A stretch of 27,500 nt of DNA from Symbiodinium natans (GCA_905221605.1 CAJNDS010002082.1:157501-185000), one strand, 5' to 3'. Shown: positions 8,110 through 16,380, counted from the stretch's first letter. Program-made: numbers and translations. Notes: a model not told the origin generated them from the letters alone.

Positions 8110-8165
8110 CCCTAAACCCTAAACCCTAAACCCTAAACCCTATACCCTATACCCTAAACCCTAAG
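8110..8165 (-). repeat. Interstitial telomeric array (C strand)
   Basis: Eight CCCTAAA units, two with CCCTATA. Confidence 0.95.
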
Positions 8166-8819
8166 CGAGGTTTGGGCTTGAGCTTGAGGGCCCCACGCCT
8201 TGATAAGCCCTAGACACAAAGACCCTCAAAGCAGGATTTCTCGTTCAGTTCAGGATTTGGGATTTAGGACTTAGGATTTCGGATTTCGGGTGTAGGGTTT
8301 AGGGTTTGCTGTAATAGGGCGTAGATGCTGTGAAGGTTAGGATGCAGCAGCGGCTCGAATGCTTCGGCAGGTGCGAGGCAGCTCTTGCCCGATTGTGGAG
8401 GGCCATCTAATATTTTTCTCCCACCCCACGCCGTCCGAGGCGGCAAAACCACCCAAACCTATTCCTTTTAGGGTTTAGGCCTAAACTCATGACAATCGCT
8501 TACTTTCAAAAAGCCCTTTCTGTCACCGATGGCCACTTTCAGCCAAGCGAAAGGTTTGAGGCCAGGTCCTAGGACAGAAAAGGAGAGGTTTTAAAGGGGC
8601 GTTTTTTTTGTTTTTGTTTTTTTTTTTGTGTGGGAGGCGGGGGGGGAGCGGGAGGGGGCCAGAGGGACCAGGGGGGGTCGGGGGTTGAAGGGGCCAGGGC
8701 GCCAGAAGTGCAGGAGGGGCAGGGCAGCAGGGCCGGTCAGGGGCTGTCAGGGGGCGGGAGGGGGGGGCCAGTACTCAAGCGCCGCCCCCCCTCTGTAGGG
8801 GGGTGGCCTGGGCCCTGAG
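8166..8819. other. Spacer with G-rich tract, no gene seen
   Basis: 8166-8273 is an island between C and G arrays without a clear frame. 8274-8310 is a short G-strand run. 8600-8625 is T-rich, and 8630-8775 is almost purely purine/G-rich on this strand (GGGGG-punctuated). Frames across it are low-complexity. Confidence 0.55.
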
Positions 8820-8885
8820 TTTTGGGTTTAGGGTTTAGGGCTTAGGGCTTAGGGTTTCGGGGTTCGCTTTTGGGGTTTAGGGTTT
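8820..8885 (+). repeat. G-strand telomeric-like run
   Basis: TTTAGGG and CTTAGGG units with TTTCGGG and TTTGGGG variants. Confidence 0.85.
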
Positions 8886-9483
8886 GGGGCTCAAATTTCG
8901 GGTTTGGGGGGCTTCCAGCATTCATTCCGAGGCGTATGGGAGTATGGGCGTACTGTAAGGGGCAGCAACACTTCCCGAACCCCCAAGCTCTGAACCCTAC
9001 CAGGCCAAGCCCCTAAATCCCCAAACCCTGAAAACCTAAACCCTAAACAGAGAGTGCTTAAGGGCAAGCGGCCGAGGTACGAGTTGTAGGGTTTTAGGGT
9101 TAAGGGTATTCTGTATGATACTGAAGTTTGTGAGGGCGAACCCTGAAAACGCCCAAAGCCCTAAGCCCTGAACCCTAACCGCAGCTTGCAAGGCAGGCCA
9201 TGTTCCTCAGATTCAGGGGTTTCCCTACTACCCCCCCTCTGTACTACCTTGAATCACCTTAATTCGGTGCAATTGTCCCCACACAGCCGCAGTTTAGGGG
9301 GGGGGGGGGGGGGGGGGGTAGTATCATGAAAGACACCCTGAGATCTCAGAATTCGGCCCCAACCCCAAACGCTCGGGTTTTTGGGAAACAACGGCTGCTG
9401 CAAAAGCGCTTCGGGCCTTGGGGGGTTCCGGGTCTAGGCCCTGTCTCCTAAATTCTACACCCTACGCTTCTCAGCAATTCGCT
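8886..9483. other. Anonymous spacer with G22 run
   Basis: Short C-strand scraps at 8985-9050 and 9140-9180. 22 consecutive G at 9297-9318, followed by TAGTATCATG. No coding frame. Confidence 0.6.
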
Positions 9484-9657
9484 TCTAACCCCTAAACCCA
9501 GAAAAAAAATCAACCCCAAACCCCAAACCCAAAACCCCAAACCCCAAAACCCCAAACCCTAAACCCTAAAACCCTAAAAACCCTAAAAACCCCAAACCCC
9601 CAAACCCGCAAACCCCAGACCCCAAACCCCAAACCCTAAACCCTAAAGCCTAAACCC
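9484..9657 (-). repeat. C-strand telomeric array rich in CCCCAAA variant
   Basis: Mixed CCCCAAA and CCCTAAA units ending in AAACCCAG, a possible splice acceptor, immediately before an exon-like island. Confidence 0.93.
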
Positions 9658-9659
9658 AG

Positions 9660-9777
9660 GCACGGCATGGACCCGGAGGTCGCCATGTCTGCCTTTTCCT
9701 CGCGGCCGCCCACGGCAGCTAGCACCACGGCGCCGCGGCATTGGTCTAAGCCGGGCTTGTACGGGTTCAGGGTTTAG
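9660..9777 (+). CDS. Exon-like fragment between C and G arrays
   Basis: Acceptor-like AAACCCAG|G at 9658-9660, then a GC-rich frame (ATG at 9667, MDPEVAMSAFSSRPPT...) that stays open until it hits TAG inside the G-strand array. No domain recognised. Confidence 0.3.
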
Positions 9778-9852
9778 GGTGTAGGGTTTAGGGCTTAAGG
9801 TTTAGGGTTTATAGTTTAGGGCTTAGGGCTTAGAGCTTAGGGCTTAGGGTTT
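9767..9852 (+). repeat. Interstitial telomeric array (G strand)
   Basis: TTTAGGG with frequent CTTAGGG, GTAGGG and TATAGTTTAGGG variants. Confidence 0.92.
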
Positions 9853-9977
9853 GCGACTATGTGCAACACAGTTTCGAGCTCTAAGCAGAGACCTACAGAG
9901 CATGCTGCAAAGAAGGGAGCAGTGTTGAGCAAGCTCCCCCTGCTTCCTGGCAGTACTTCATTGCCCAGGTTCAAAAG

Positions 9978-10007
9978 GGTTTAGGGTTTAGGGTTCAGGG
10001 TTCGGGG
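9978..10007 (+). repeat. Short G-strand telomeric run
   Basis: Three to four TTTAGGG/TTCAGGG units, directly followed by a half copy of family A at 10010-10043 (CTTGAAGTTTCATGGGTAG). Confidence 0.9.
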
Positions 10008-10009
10008 TG

Positions 10010-10043
10010 CTTGAAGTTTCATGGGTAGTTATAGGTGATTGGT
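10010..10043 (+). repeat. Half copy of family A repeat
   Basis: CTTGAAGTTTCATGGGTAGT followed by TATAGGTGATTGG matches the left arm of family A only. Confidence 0.55.
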
Positions 10044-10189
10044 GTACAGGGCGGTTTTCGAGAATGCGAACAGGCCAGACGTAGGTGGGAGGGTGGGGTC
10101 AAGGGTTCGATCGAGCTGCTGTTGCAATTCCAAGCACCGGAGTCTTCAACCAGAAGCCCAAAGCCCTGAACCTCGAAACGCCAGGCTCT

Positions 10190-10232
10190 GTCTTCTCTCT
10201 CTGTCTCTCTCTGTCTCTCTCTCTCTCTCTAC
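10190..10232 (+). repeat. CT microsatellite with splice-like edge
   Basis: TCTCTCTGTCTCTCTC... ending in CTACAG at 10231-10236. An 18-nt segment then runs to AAG|GTACGTAAT. The pair looks like a textbook polypyrimidine acceptor and a strong U1-type donor around a micro-exon. Confidence 0.85.
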
Positions 10233-10252
10233 AGTACTACACACACATGAAG

Positions 10253-10395
10253 GTACGTAATAATTATGATTTATCTTCAATAACTCTATACTGTATGTGT
10301 TATACTATCTTTACCAATACAAAATTTTGCTTTTCAATGATGATTATGATTTTCGTCCTTCTTTTCGTTTTACACACCTTTCTCTCTCTTGTGGA
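10253..10395. other. AT-rich block
   Basis: About 140 bp clearly lower in GC than its surroundings, starting at GTACGTAAT. It has the look of an ordinary intron start rather than a repeat. No coding frame was accepted. Confidence 0.5.
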
Positions 10396-10566
10396 AGACC
10401 CCGTCAACCCTAAACCTGAAACCGTGCTGGCTTTGAAGACCTTGTAATGCGTAATTCAGCAGAGCGTCCCCATGTGACACAACGCCGCGTTGCGAGTTGT
10501 TTTGTGGTGACTTAGTGGAGTCGCGCGCGCGCGCGAGCGAGGGCAGTGCGGCTGGCAAAAAAAACG

Positions 10567-10616
10567 AATCCCTAAACCCTAAACCCTAAACCCAAAACCC
10601 TAAACCCTAAACCCTG
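10567..10616 (-). repeat. Interstitial telomeric array (C strand)
   Basis: Seven CCCTAAA units with one CCCAAAA. Confidence 0.95.
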
Positions 10617-10731
10617 AACCACCTGACGATCCCTGAGCCCGACGACCTTGAGCCCAGGTGCCAAGTGTGGCCCGAACACAGGAGGGCTTCCTGCCGGAGG
10701 TCCTGAAGCCAAAGACTCCCATCCCAGAGTG

Positions 10732-10830
10732 AGGTTTAGGGTTTAGGGTTTAGGGCTTAGGGTTTAGGGTTTAGGGTTTAGGGTTTAGGGTTTAGTTTAG
10801 GGTTTAGGGTTTAGGGTTTAGGACTTAGTA
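10732..10830 (+). repeat. Interstitial telomeric array (G strand)
   Basis: About 13 TTTAGGG units. The 115-bp island 10617-10731 before it carries an open frame (VARTQEGFLPEVLKPK, stop at about 10729) of uncertain reality. Confidence 0.96.
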
Positions 10831-11202
10831 GGCTTCGTATAGGGTGCACAGCGTTTCCCTGGAGCTATTCTTGCATAGAGGGTTGGTGAACGCGTCCTAG
10901 CTGGGTTAAGTCCGATCTTTGAGAGATGTCGGCTCCGTCCAGATCAGCTGCGCCCAAGAGGGCTGCGCCGCTGTTGGATGCATGTCGTAGACCGTGACTT
11001 GTTGTCTAAGCATAATTCAACCTTAACCTCTGAAAGGAGAATATAAGGAAGGATTTTATCATACTCCTTAATTTCTTTGAAGGGGTGTGCCCAAGGAGTA
11101 TGATGAAGATTTCTTAGATATTGTGTCTCGCAGGTAGCCTCGCAGGCTTCACGCACCCGACGTGCTGCCCTGACATCGTCAACTCCTGACCCTGAACGAG
11201 CC
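10831..11202. other. Anonymous spacer
   Basis: A 70-codon reverse-strand frame (11156-10944) has mixed codon use and no recognised motif. It was not called as a gene. No repeats were seen apart from AAGGAGTATGAT at 11093 echoing ATCATACTCCTT at 11059, a 12-bp inverted repeat. Confidence 0.5.
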
Positions 11203-11253
11203 TAAACCCTAAACCCCTAAACCCTAAACCCCTAACCCTAAACCCCTAAACCC
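11203..11253 (-). repeat. C-strand telomeric run with alternating 7/8-bp units
   Basis: CCCTAAA alternates with CCCCTAAA, giving a roughly 15-bp composite period. Confidence 0.9.
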
Positions 11254-12125
11254 TGTTGGGCTTGAAGAATTTACCGCCTGAAGGTCCAGTCAGGGAGCAT
11301 GTTGGGGTCAGAACTCTTGATTCTGCAGTAGAATGGCTTGGGCGCCCGAAGCGTCTTACCAATGCCAGTGCCTACAAAGTAGGGAAAGACCTGCCGCAGC
11401 CGCGGTCTGCGGGTTCACCATAGAGTCCGGGGCAAGCTCGACCCTGAAGAATATGCATCAGTAGCACTGGTGGGTGTGACGTGTCCAGTAGCCCCTTCGC
11501 GTGAGAAGGTGCTACAGTAAACCCTAAACCCTAAACCCTAAATTCCCACCCGGCCTGCTTAGGCCGTACCCACCCTATACTAGGGTGCCTGGACCCAGAA
11601 CTATACCCGGCAGCCAGACACACCTTTACTGGATGGACAATGGGTGGAGCCATTGGAGAATGGTTGAATATAGCCTGTAGGGCTGAGCCTTGCTTTAGGA
11701 CCACTAAAGTGGTGCCTTATGCTTACAAGCGAAATTCCAGGATCCTGCTCTCTTGATGAGAATACGCTAAAGCCGAGGGTCCTTTCCCTGGGGAGGCACC
11801 TTCCAGAGCCAAAAAAGGCTCATTTGCGTCCAACCCTCCTGCCCCCTCCCCCCTCCCCCCTGGCCCCCCTCCCCCCTGGCCCCCCTCCCCCCTGAGCCCT
11901 GCTGGGCCCTCTGGCGCCTTGCGACAGCCCTAAACCCTAATAGGCAGTGGTTTGGGTGGTGGCCTGTGAAAGCTCACAGTGGGTGGGGAGAAAGAAACCT
12001 AGCACCAATGAAAATTGTTGGTCTGCATTTGCCTTCGCGTGACATGCCGCCCCCACACACCCCCTGGGTGTGTCGGGGCGCCATTTCCACATGGTATCTA
12101 CTGCCGCTGCGCGGCGAGCCTCCCT
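11254..12125. other. Anonymous stretch, no gene seen
   Basis: Includes a short C-strand run at 11518-11541 and a pyrimidine tract at 11838-11898 built from CCCCCCTCCCCCCTGG-like units. No convincing exon or RNA gene. Confidence 0.55.
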
Positions 12126-12271
12126 AGACCTAAACCTTAAACCCTAAACCTAAACCCTAAACCCTAAACCCTAAACCCTAAACCCTAAACCCTAAACCCT
12201 AAACCCTAAACCCTAAACCCTAAACCCTAAACCCTAAACCCTAAACCCTAAACCCTAAGCCTAAACCCTCA
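12126..12271 (-). repeat. Long interstitial telomeric array (C strand)
   Basis: About 15 uninterrupted CCCTAAA units from about 12150 to 12257, with imperfect edges. Confidence 0.98.
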
Positions 12272-12398
12272 AACCCACCCCCCCAAAAGGTCTTGGTTCG
12301 GCTCGAAGCTTTCAAGCTTGCCCCGCCTAGGAGCCAGTTTCCTTGAGCATAGTACTGACCTGCCGCCGCAGCAGAAAGGAAGAACCGCGTGAATCCAA

Positions 12399-12460
12399 AG
12401 GGTTTAGGGTTTAGGGTTTAGGGTTAACCCAGCCCAGATGGAAAAAAGGGTTTAGGGTTA
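12399..12460 (+). repeat. Short G-strand telomeric run
   Basis: Three to four TTTAGGG units, a 20-bp interruption, then two more. Confidence 0.9.
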
Positions 12461-12577
12461 GGACTTCGGGGGGGAAAGATTCCCTCTTGATCCCTACCAC
12501 AAACCTGTCAGTGAGGCCTTGAGCCATGAGCACCTATTCAGCTTGGGAAGCTTACTGTGGTGTGTAGCAGGGTTCCG

Positions 12578-12642
12578 AAACCCTAAACCCTAAACCCTAA
12601 ACCCTAACCCCTAAACCTTAAACCCTAAACCCTAAACCCTAA
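12578..12642 (-). repeat. Interstitial telomeric array (C strand)
   Basis: Nine CCCTAAA-type units. Confidence 0.96.
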
Positions 12643-12662
12643 TCTGGGGGCCCATATCCGGC

Positions 12663-12779
12663 GAAGGGGCGCAGCTCCCAAGCTCGTGGCAGCCGAGGCA
12701 GCTTCCAGTTGTCGCCTACCTCTTGAAGCATGCCGTGGACATCCATGCCTGTGACGGCGAAGGCGGTTTGCTAACTTAG
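12663..12779 (+). pseudogene. Ankyrin-repeat fragment
   Basis: In the frame beginning at 12702 the sequence reads LPVVAYLLKHAVDIHACDGE, matching the second helix and loop of an ankyrin repeat (VVxYLLxHGADxxAxDxxG). TAG follows at 12777. The first half (AAEAA, 12688-12702) appears in a different frame, so the fragment is frameshifted or misjoined. It abuts the C-strand array on the left. Ankyrin proteins are heavily expanded in dinoflagellates. Confidence 0.5.
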
Positions 12780-13021
12780 CCCTCAAATCTCGCACGCACC
12801 ATAGACTTGAAGGTGCTGAAGGCTTGATAAGCCCTAGACTAGGGTTTGCTTGCAACTCCATTTTGCAGGGCCGTATAGGATGCACGGTCAGGGGGTTTGC
12901 AACATCTAGAAATCGAGGATTTAGGGTTGGACCCAATCCGCAGCCCTGAGCAACAGAGACCGAACCTTGAACTGCCACTGCCTTGTCCAAGAGAATACTA
13001 GCATTTTCCTAAAATTTGGTA

Positions 13022-13033
13022 AGGGGGGGGGGG
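13022..13033 (+). repeat. G-run
   Basis: Twelve consecutive G, preceded by GGTAA. Confidence 0.85.
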
Positions 13034-13081
13034 CGTATTTTGAGAAAGACCCAACTGATGCAAACAGATTTCTACCCATGG

Positions 13082-13153
13082 TACACGAAAGGTCACCTTC
13101 CCATCCACATCGCGGCTGAATCCGGCAACGTGGCCGCGGGGCTCGGGATCAAG
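13082..13153 (+). pseudogene. Ankyrin-repeat fragment
   Basis: The frame reads TKGHLPIHIAAESGNVAAG, corresponding to the GxxPLHIAAxxGxxxV first-helix motif of an ankyrin repeat with I for L. It ends at the C-strand array at 13160. It may belong to the same source gene as 12663-12779, about 300 bp away, as a separate exon. Confidence 0.55.
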
Positions 13154-13159
13154 GGTTCT

Positions 13160-13224
13160 GAACCCTAAACCCTAAACCCTAAACCCTAAACCCTAAACCC
13201 TAAACCCTAAACCCTAAACCCTAA
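13160..13224 (-). repeat. Interstitial telomeric array (C strand)
   Basis: Nine perfect CCCTAAA units. Confidence 0.97.
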
Positions 13225-13269
13225 TCATGGCAGAAAGCCTCAACTGAATCCTAGCTGGCAGCCATGCAC

Positions 13270-13354
13270 TGCGAGGGAGAGGGAGAGGGAGAGGGGGAGA
13301 GGGAGAGGGAGAGGGGGTGAGGGGGAGAGGGAGAGTGAGAGGGAGAGGGAGAAG
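13270..13354 (+). repeat. GGGAGA purine microsatellite
   Basis: About 13 GGGAGA units with a few GGGGGAGA and GTGAGA variants. The strand is almost pure purine. Confidence 0.95.
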
Positions 13355-13537
13355 CAGAGGGAAGCAACCTCCCCACTGTAAAGCAACTTTAACTCCTAAA
13401 CCCTACGACAAGTAAATCCCTTTTCGCCCCCCCATTATACCCATTGCAAGTAAACAGGCCCCTGCATGGGCAGCGTTCAAAACGACCTGGCACTGCTTCG
13501 GGAAGTTTTGAACAATGCGGGATCTGCCAGGGCCAGA

Positions 13538-13596
13538 ACCCTAAACCCTAAACCCTAAACCCTAAGCCCTAAACCCTAAACCCTAAACCCTAAACC
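13538..13596 (-). repeat. Interstitial telomeric array (C strand)
   Basis: Eight CCCTAAA units, one CCCTAAG. Confidence 0.96.
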
Positions 13597-13671
13597 GTTC
13601 TGAAGCTCCCGCCGGCCATTCTCCGACAGACGCGACGGACGAGGTTCCTAGAGGAAGCAGCGACCGCCTAG
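13597..13671 (+). CDS. Exon-like fragment ending in a stop
   Basis: Directly after the C-strand array, the frame VLKLPPAILRQTRRTRFLEE, then AATA and TAG, is open and arginine-rich. No domain recognised. It could be the 3' end of a coding region or a chance frame. Confidence 0.28.
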   Translation, partial: VLKLPPAILRQTRRTRFLEEAATA

Positions 13672-13728
13672 CCATGCATGGTCTGCTGCAGGGCTTTTAG
13701 TTCCAAGAAGGCTCCTCTGGGCTACTTT

Positions 13729-13889
13729 GAGGTTCATGGGGTAGTTATAAGTATGCTTTAGGGTTTAGGGTTTAGGGCTACTACTTGGAGGTTCATGGGT
13801 TGTTCTTAGTATGGAAGTACCGCAGTTCAGGTTATAGTATAGGTTACCTTACTTATCATATCACCCTACTACCCGTGAACCCTTCAGGT
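13729..13889. mobile_element. Family A palindromic element plus an adjacent half copy split by telomeric repeat
   Basis: A half copy (GAGGTTCATGGGGTAGTTATAAG) stops at a G-strand run at 13756-13778. A full copy follows at 13783-13889 with ends ACTTGGAGGTTCATGGG and CCCGTGAACCCTTCAGGT. Telomeric repeat therefore sits inside or between family A sequences. Confidence 0.6.
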
Positions 13890-14154
13890 AGTGTTCAGGA
13901 CGACTAGTGCGCAAAATTCTGGGCCTAACAGGCACGCCCGGCATACTTCCTCTGCTTCTTGGCTCGATCCTGTGTTTGGAAGAAGCGAGAGAGCGTATAC
14001 GAAGCGTCCAGGATTACGAGCTGAAGCGTACTGAAACTAGCACACAGCATTCGCAGCTGACGCAGTCCTGCTCGTCTAAGCAGCGCTCTGCAGGCAGAGA
14101 CATCCCCAGACTTGGAGGCCCAGAAAAATGACAGACCGAACCTCTCAAGCGAAG

Positions 14155-14200
14155 ACTCAACCCTAAACCCTAAACCCGAAACCCTAAACCCCAAAACCCC
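14155..14200 (-). repeat. Short C-strand telomeric run
   Basis: CCCTAAA, CCCGAAA and CCCCAAA units, ending in CCCCAG at the edge of the next island. Confidence 0.9.
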
Positions 14201-14202
14201 AG

Positions 14203-14336
14203 AACCGAGAGTTACACGCGCAGCATGCCTTGTCGTGGATGGTGAGTCCACAGCAGTGCCGTGGATGTGCGAGACTCTCACGGCCACCGGCCTTAACTTT
14301 GCCTCCGCTCCTTGGACTGACCCCAGTGTCTTCAGG
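14203..14336 (+). CDS. Exon-like fragment with acceptor and GT donor
   Basis: One of the clearest exon candidates. The left edge is CCCCAG| at 14197-14202, in frame with RVTRAACLVVDGESTAVPW, then MCETLTATGLNFASAPW and TDPSVFR. The right edge is TTCAGG|GTATTTAGG at 14331, so a canonical GT donor leads straight into a G-strand telomeric run. Codon third positions are GC-rich. No known family recognised. Length 134 bp, the size of a typical internal exon. Confidence 0.45.
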
Positions 14337-14337
14337 G

Positions 14338-14515
14338 TATTTAGGGTTTAGGGTTTAGGGCCGGTTTAGGGTATTCAGAGGGTTTAGGCACTTAGAGCAG
14401 TTCCTGGCACCCTAAATCCAAAACCCTGAACCCTCATATCCTGTCCTGAGCCTTGAGGCCCTGAGATGCAAAAGGGTTTAGGGGCTGTAGGGTTTAGGGT
14501 TTAGGGTTTAGGGTC
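14338..14515 (+). repeat. Broken G-strand telomeric runs
   Basis: G-strand runs at 14338-14395 and 14472-14515 flank a short C-strand scrap at 14410-14436. Confidence 0.85.
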
Positions 14516-14604
14516 TTTTCTGCTGGCAGACAGGGATGTAATCTTCCAACCAGGGTTGATGGGAGAGCGACTCGCCCCACGCACCTTCTCAACTCTACTG
14601 CTGG

Positions 14605-14660
14605 TTGGCAGGGAATGGGGGGAATGAGGTGCCCTATAGATTCCCTTAAGGGGTATCTTT
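14605..14660 (+). repeat. Partial copy of hairpin element family D
   Basis: GGGGGGAATGAGGTGCCCTA followed by TAGATTCCCTTAAGGGG resembles the right arm (reverse complement) of the element at 24912-25019. Confidence 0.45.
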
Positions 14661-14667
14661 AGGGCCC

Positions 14668-14757
14668 TGAACCCTAAACCCTAAACCCTAAACCCCAAAC
14701 CCAAAACCCTAAACCCTAAACCCTAAACCCCAAACCCCAAACCCTAAACCCTAAACC
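14668..14757 (-). repeat. Interstitial telomeric array (C strand)
   Basis: CCCTAAA units with interspersed CCCCAAA and CCCAAAA. Confidence 0.95.
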
Positions 14758-14763
14758 TTCCTA

Positions 14764-14893
14764 AGCCCCATTCCGAAGTCGGGGCGGTGACAAGGATGGC
14801 TCCTGGGCAGCATCGTCACCCGCTGTGTCTCTGTGGGCCGTGGCCTCAAGGGTCTTCTTGGCGGAATGCCCTGCTGGAGCCTGGCAGTCATGT
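14764..14893 (+). other. Exon-sized island with two open frames
   Basis: Between C and G arrays. One frame reads GGDKDGSWAASSPAVSLWAV, then ASRVFLAECPAGAWQ; another reads MAPGQHRHPLCLCGPW. Both stay open, so the true frame cannot be chosen. Confidence 0.3.
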
Positions 14894-15133
14894 AGGGGTT
14901 TAGGGTTTAGGGTTTAGGAGTTTAGGGTTGAGTGTTTTGGGTTTAGGAGTTTAGGGGTGTAGGGTTTAGTCTTAAGGGCCGAGGGTTCATTGGGGCACTT
15001 GAGACTTGAGAGAGCCCCGGTGCCAACAAGAGTTTGGGAGCCCATCCTCAACCCTCAGTCGTTAGCCCCAAAGCCCCAAAACCTTAGGGTTTAGGGTTTA
15101 GGGTTTAGGGTTTTTGGGTCCAGGGTTTAGGGT
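14894..15133 (+). repeat. G-strand telomeric runs, degenerate
   Basis: Runs at 14894-14975 (with GGAGTTTAGGG and GTTTTGGG variants) and 15084-15133, separated by about 100 bp of anonymous DNA. Confidence 0.85.
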
Positions 15134-15246
15134 GCCCTCGTCCGAATCGGAATTCAAGCAGGGTTTAGGGTACCTATTTGCCCGCATCTTAGCCCAACAG
15201 CACTGTAGTCACCCTGGCCCTTGAGGGTTTAAGGTTTGGGGGTGAA

Positions 15247-15367
15247 CTCCTAATTGCTGAAGAACCCCCCCCCAAAAAAAAAAACAAAAAAGAAAAACAT
15301 ATTCTCCCTTATGAGGGTAATATAGGGATCATTATTTTTTCTTTTGGGGTTCTTAAGCAAATAGCAG
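15247..15367. mobile_element. Palindromic miniature element, family C copy 2
   Basis: Left CTCCTAATTGCTGAAGAACC pairs with right GGTTCTTAAGCAAATAGCAG. Inner C-run/A-run versus T-run/G-run extend the stem. The core TCCCTTATGAGGGTAATATA may relate to family B. Confidence 0.65.
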
Positions 15368-15420
15368 TTAAGGGCCCCAACCAGGGCCAGGGCGCCCACC
15401 TCACTCCACCCCCCGGTATG

Positions 15421-15512
15421 GAGGGTTTAGGGTTTAGGGTTTAGGGTATAGGGTTTAGGGTTTGGGTTTAGGGTTTTGGGCAAAGGGCTTAGGGTTTAGG
15501 GTTTAGGGTTCA
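15421..15512 (+). repeat. Interstitial telomeric array (G strand)
   Basis: About 12 units, including TATAGGG, TTTTGGG and CTTAGGG variants. Confidence 0.94.
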
Positions 15513-15539
15513 GAAGCACCTCCGAGCCAGCCACCCCAG

Positions 15540-15635
15540 GTGGCCACAGCCTTCCATGTCCTCTTCCTCTCCTTCGCCGCCTACCGCGACTGCCAGATGC
15601 GGAAGCAGGCCCCGCTGCCCAGAAGAATTCCTTAA
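15540..15635 (+). CDS. Exon-like fragment with a membrane-like segment
   Basis: After an acceptor-like CCACCCCAG|G at 15539, the frame reads VATAFHVLFLSFAAYRDCQM and then RKQAPLPRRIP before TAA. The first 14 residues are hydrophobic and are followed by a basic tail, as at the cytosolic end of a transmembrane helix. Unlike most islands it lies between a G array (left) and a C array (right). No family recognised. Confidence 0.38.
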   Translation: MATAFHVLFLSFAAYRDCQMRKQAPLPRRIP

Positions 15636-15662
15636 GTCCTGAGCCTTAAGCCCGGCAAAAAG

Positions 15663-15761
15663 ACCCTAAACCCTAAACCCTAAACCCTAAACCCTAAACC
15701 CTAAACCCTAAACCCTAAACCCTAAACCCCAAACCCCAAACCCCAAACCCCAAACCCTACA
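15663..15761 (-). repeat. Interstitial telomeric array (C strand) with CCCCAAA block
   Basis: Nine CCCTAAA units, then four or five CCCCAAA units. The mirror image (TTTAGGG then TTTGGGG) is at 15893-15950, so island 15762-15892 is flanked by near-symmetric arrays. Confidence 0.97.
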
Positions 15762-15892
15762 GTATAGCCTTGAATGCACGCCCCATTTTTTGGGGCCCCA
15801 AGCCCTCGGCCTAATCCTTGCCAAACCCCACTGGGCCGTGGCCTCCTGAACCCGAAAGCCCAACGCTTCCTAAGTCGACCCGAAACTCCCCT

Positions 15893-15950
15893 AGGGTTTA
15901 GGGTTTAGGGTTTAGGGTTTAGGGTTTGGGGTTTGGGGTTTGGGGTTCAG
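15893..15950 (+). repeat. Interstitial telomeric array (G strand) with TTTGGGG block
   Basis: Five TTTAGGG units, then three TTTGGGG units, then TTCAG. Confidence 0.97.
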
Positions 15951-16144
15951 CAGCTCCGGATCAAGCAGTGTTATGCTAAAGTTATGTTTACGGCTCTGAT
16001 ATAACACCCCCCCACCCAGAGAACCCCATGACATTGAGAAAATAGAAAGTATTCTCAGTTCATCTCAGCTTTACAGGCCTGTGCTTGAAATGAACGGACA
16101 CAACAAAACACCTAATTTTGTGAACCTCATTTTCTTGCCCCACA

Positions 16145-16285
16145 GGCCAAAAACTTGCTTAACCATGGTTCAAGGCCAAAAGCTCGTGGTTCAAGGCCAA
16201 AAACGACGACGGCACTTGAACCACGAGTTTTTGGCCTTGAACCACGAATTTCTGGCCTTGAACCGCAAGGTTTTGGCCCTGAACT
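16145..16285. repeat. Large inverted repeat built from 21-bp tandem units
   Basis: Unit GGCCAAAAACTCGTGG (plus TTCAA) occurs about three times at 16145-16205 in one orientation and about four times at 16213-16283 in the other. Arms 16167-16194 and 16216-16243 pair over 27 of 28 positions with a 21-nt loop. Because 21 is a multiple of 3, a frame across it shows a spurious 7-residue repeat (FLALNHE). Confidence 0.9.
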
Positions 16286-16317
16286 GCGAAGCTATTAAAA
16301 ATCAGATTAATATATGA

Positions 16318-16380
16318 TAAACCCTAAGCTCTAAACCCTAAAACCTCAAACCCTAAACCGAGGGTTTAGGGTTTGGGGTA
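16318..16380. repeat. Head-to-head telomeric junction (C then G)
   Basis: CCCTAAA-type units run to 16360 and switch to GGGTTTAGGG after only CCGA, with no island between. On one strand this is a direct C-to-G inversion point, the reverse of a telomere fusion. Confidence 0.88.

Noticed and set aside
8630-8818. Glycine-rich open frame
   Set aside because: Encoded by an almost pure G/purine tract; low-complexity with no coding evidence.
10099-10120. Possible tRNA T-arm (GGGTTCGATC)
   Set aside because: No matching acceptor, D or anticodon arms could be placed upstream.
16081-16317. Protein with 7-residue FLALNHE repeats
   Set aside because: The repeat reflects a 21-bp DNA unit that is also present inverted beside it, so the DNA structure explains the frame.
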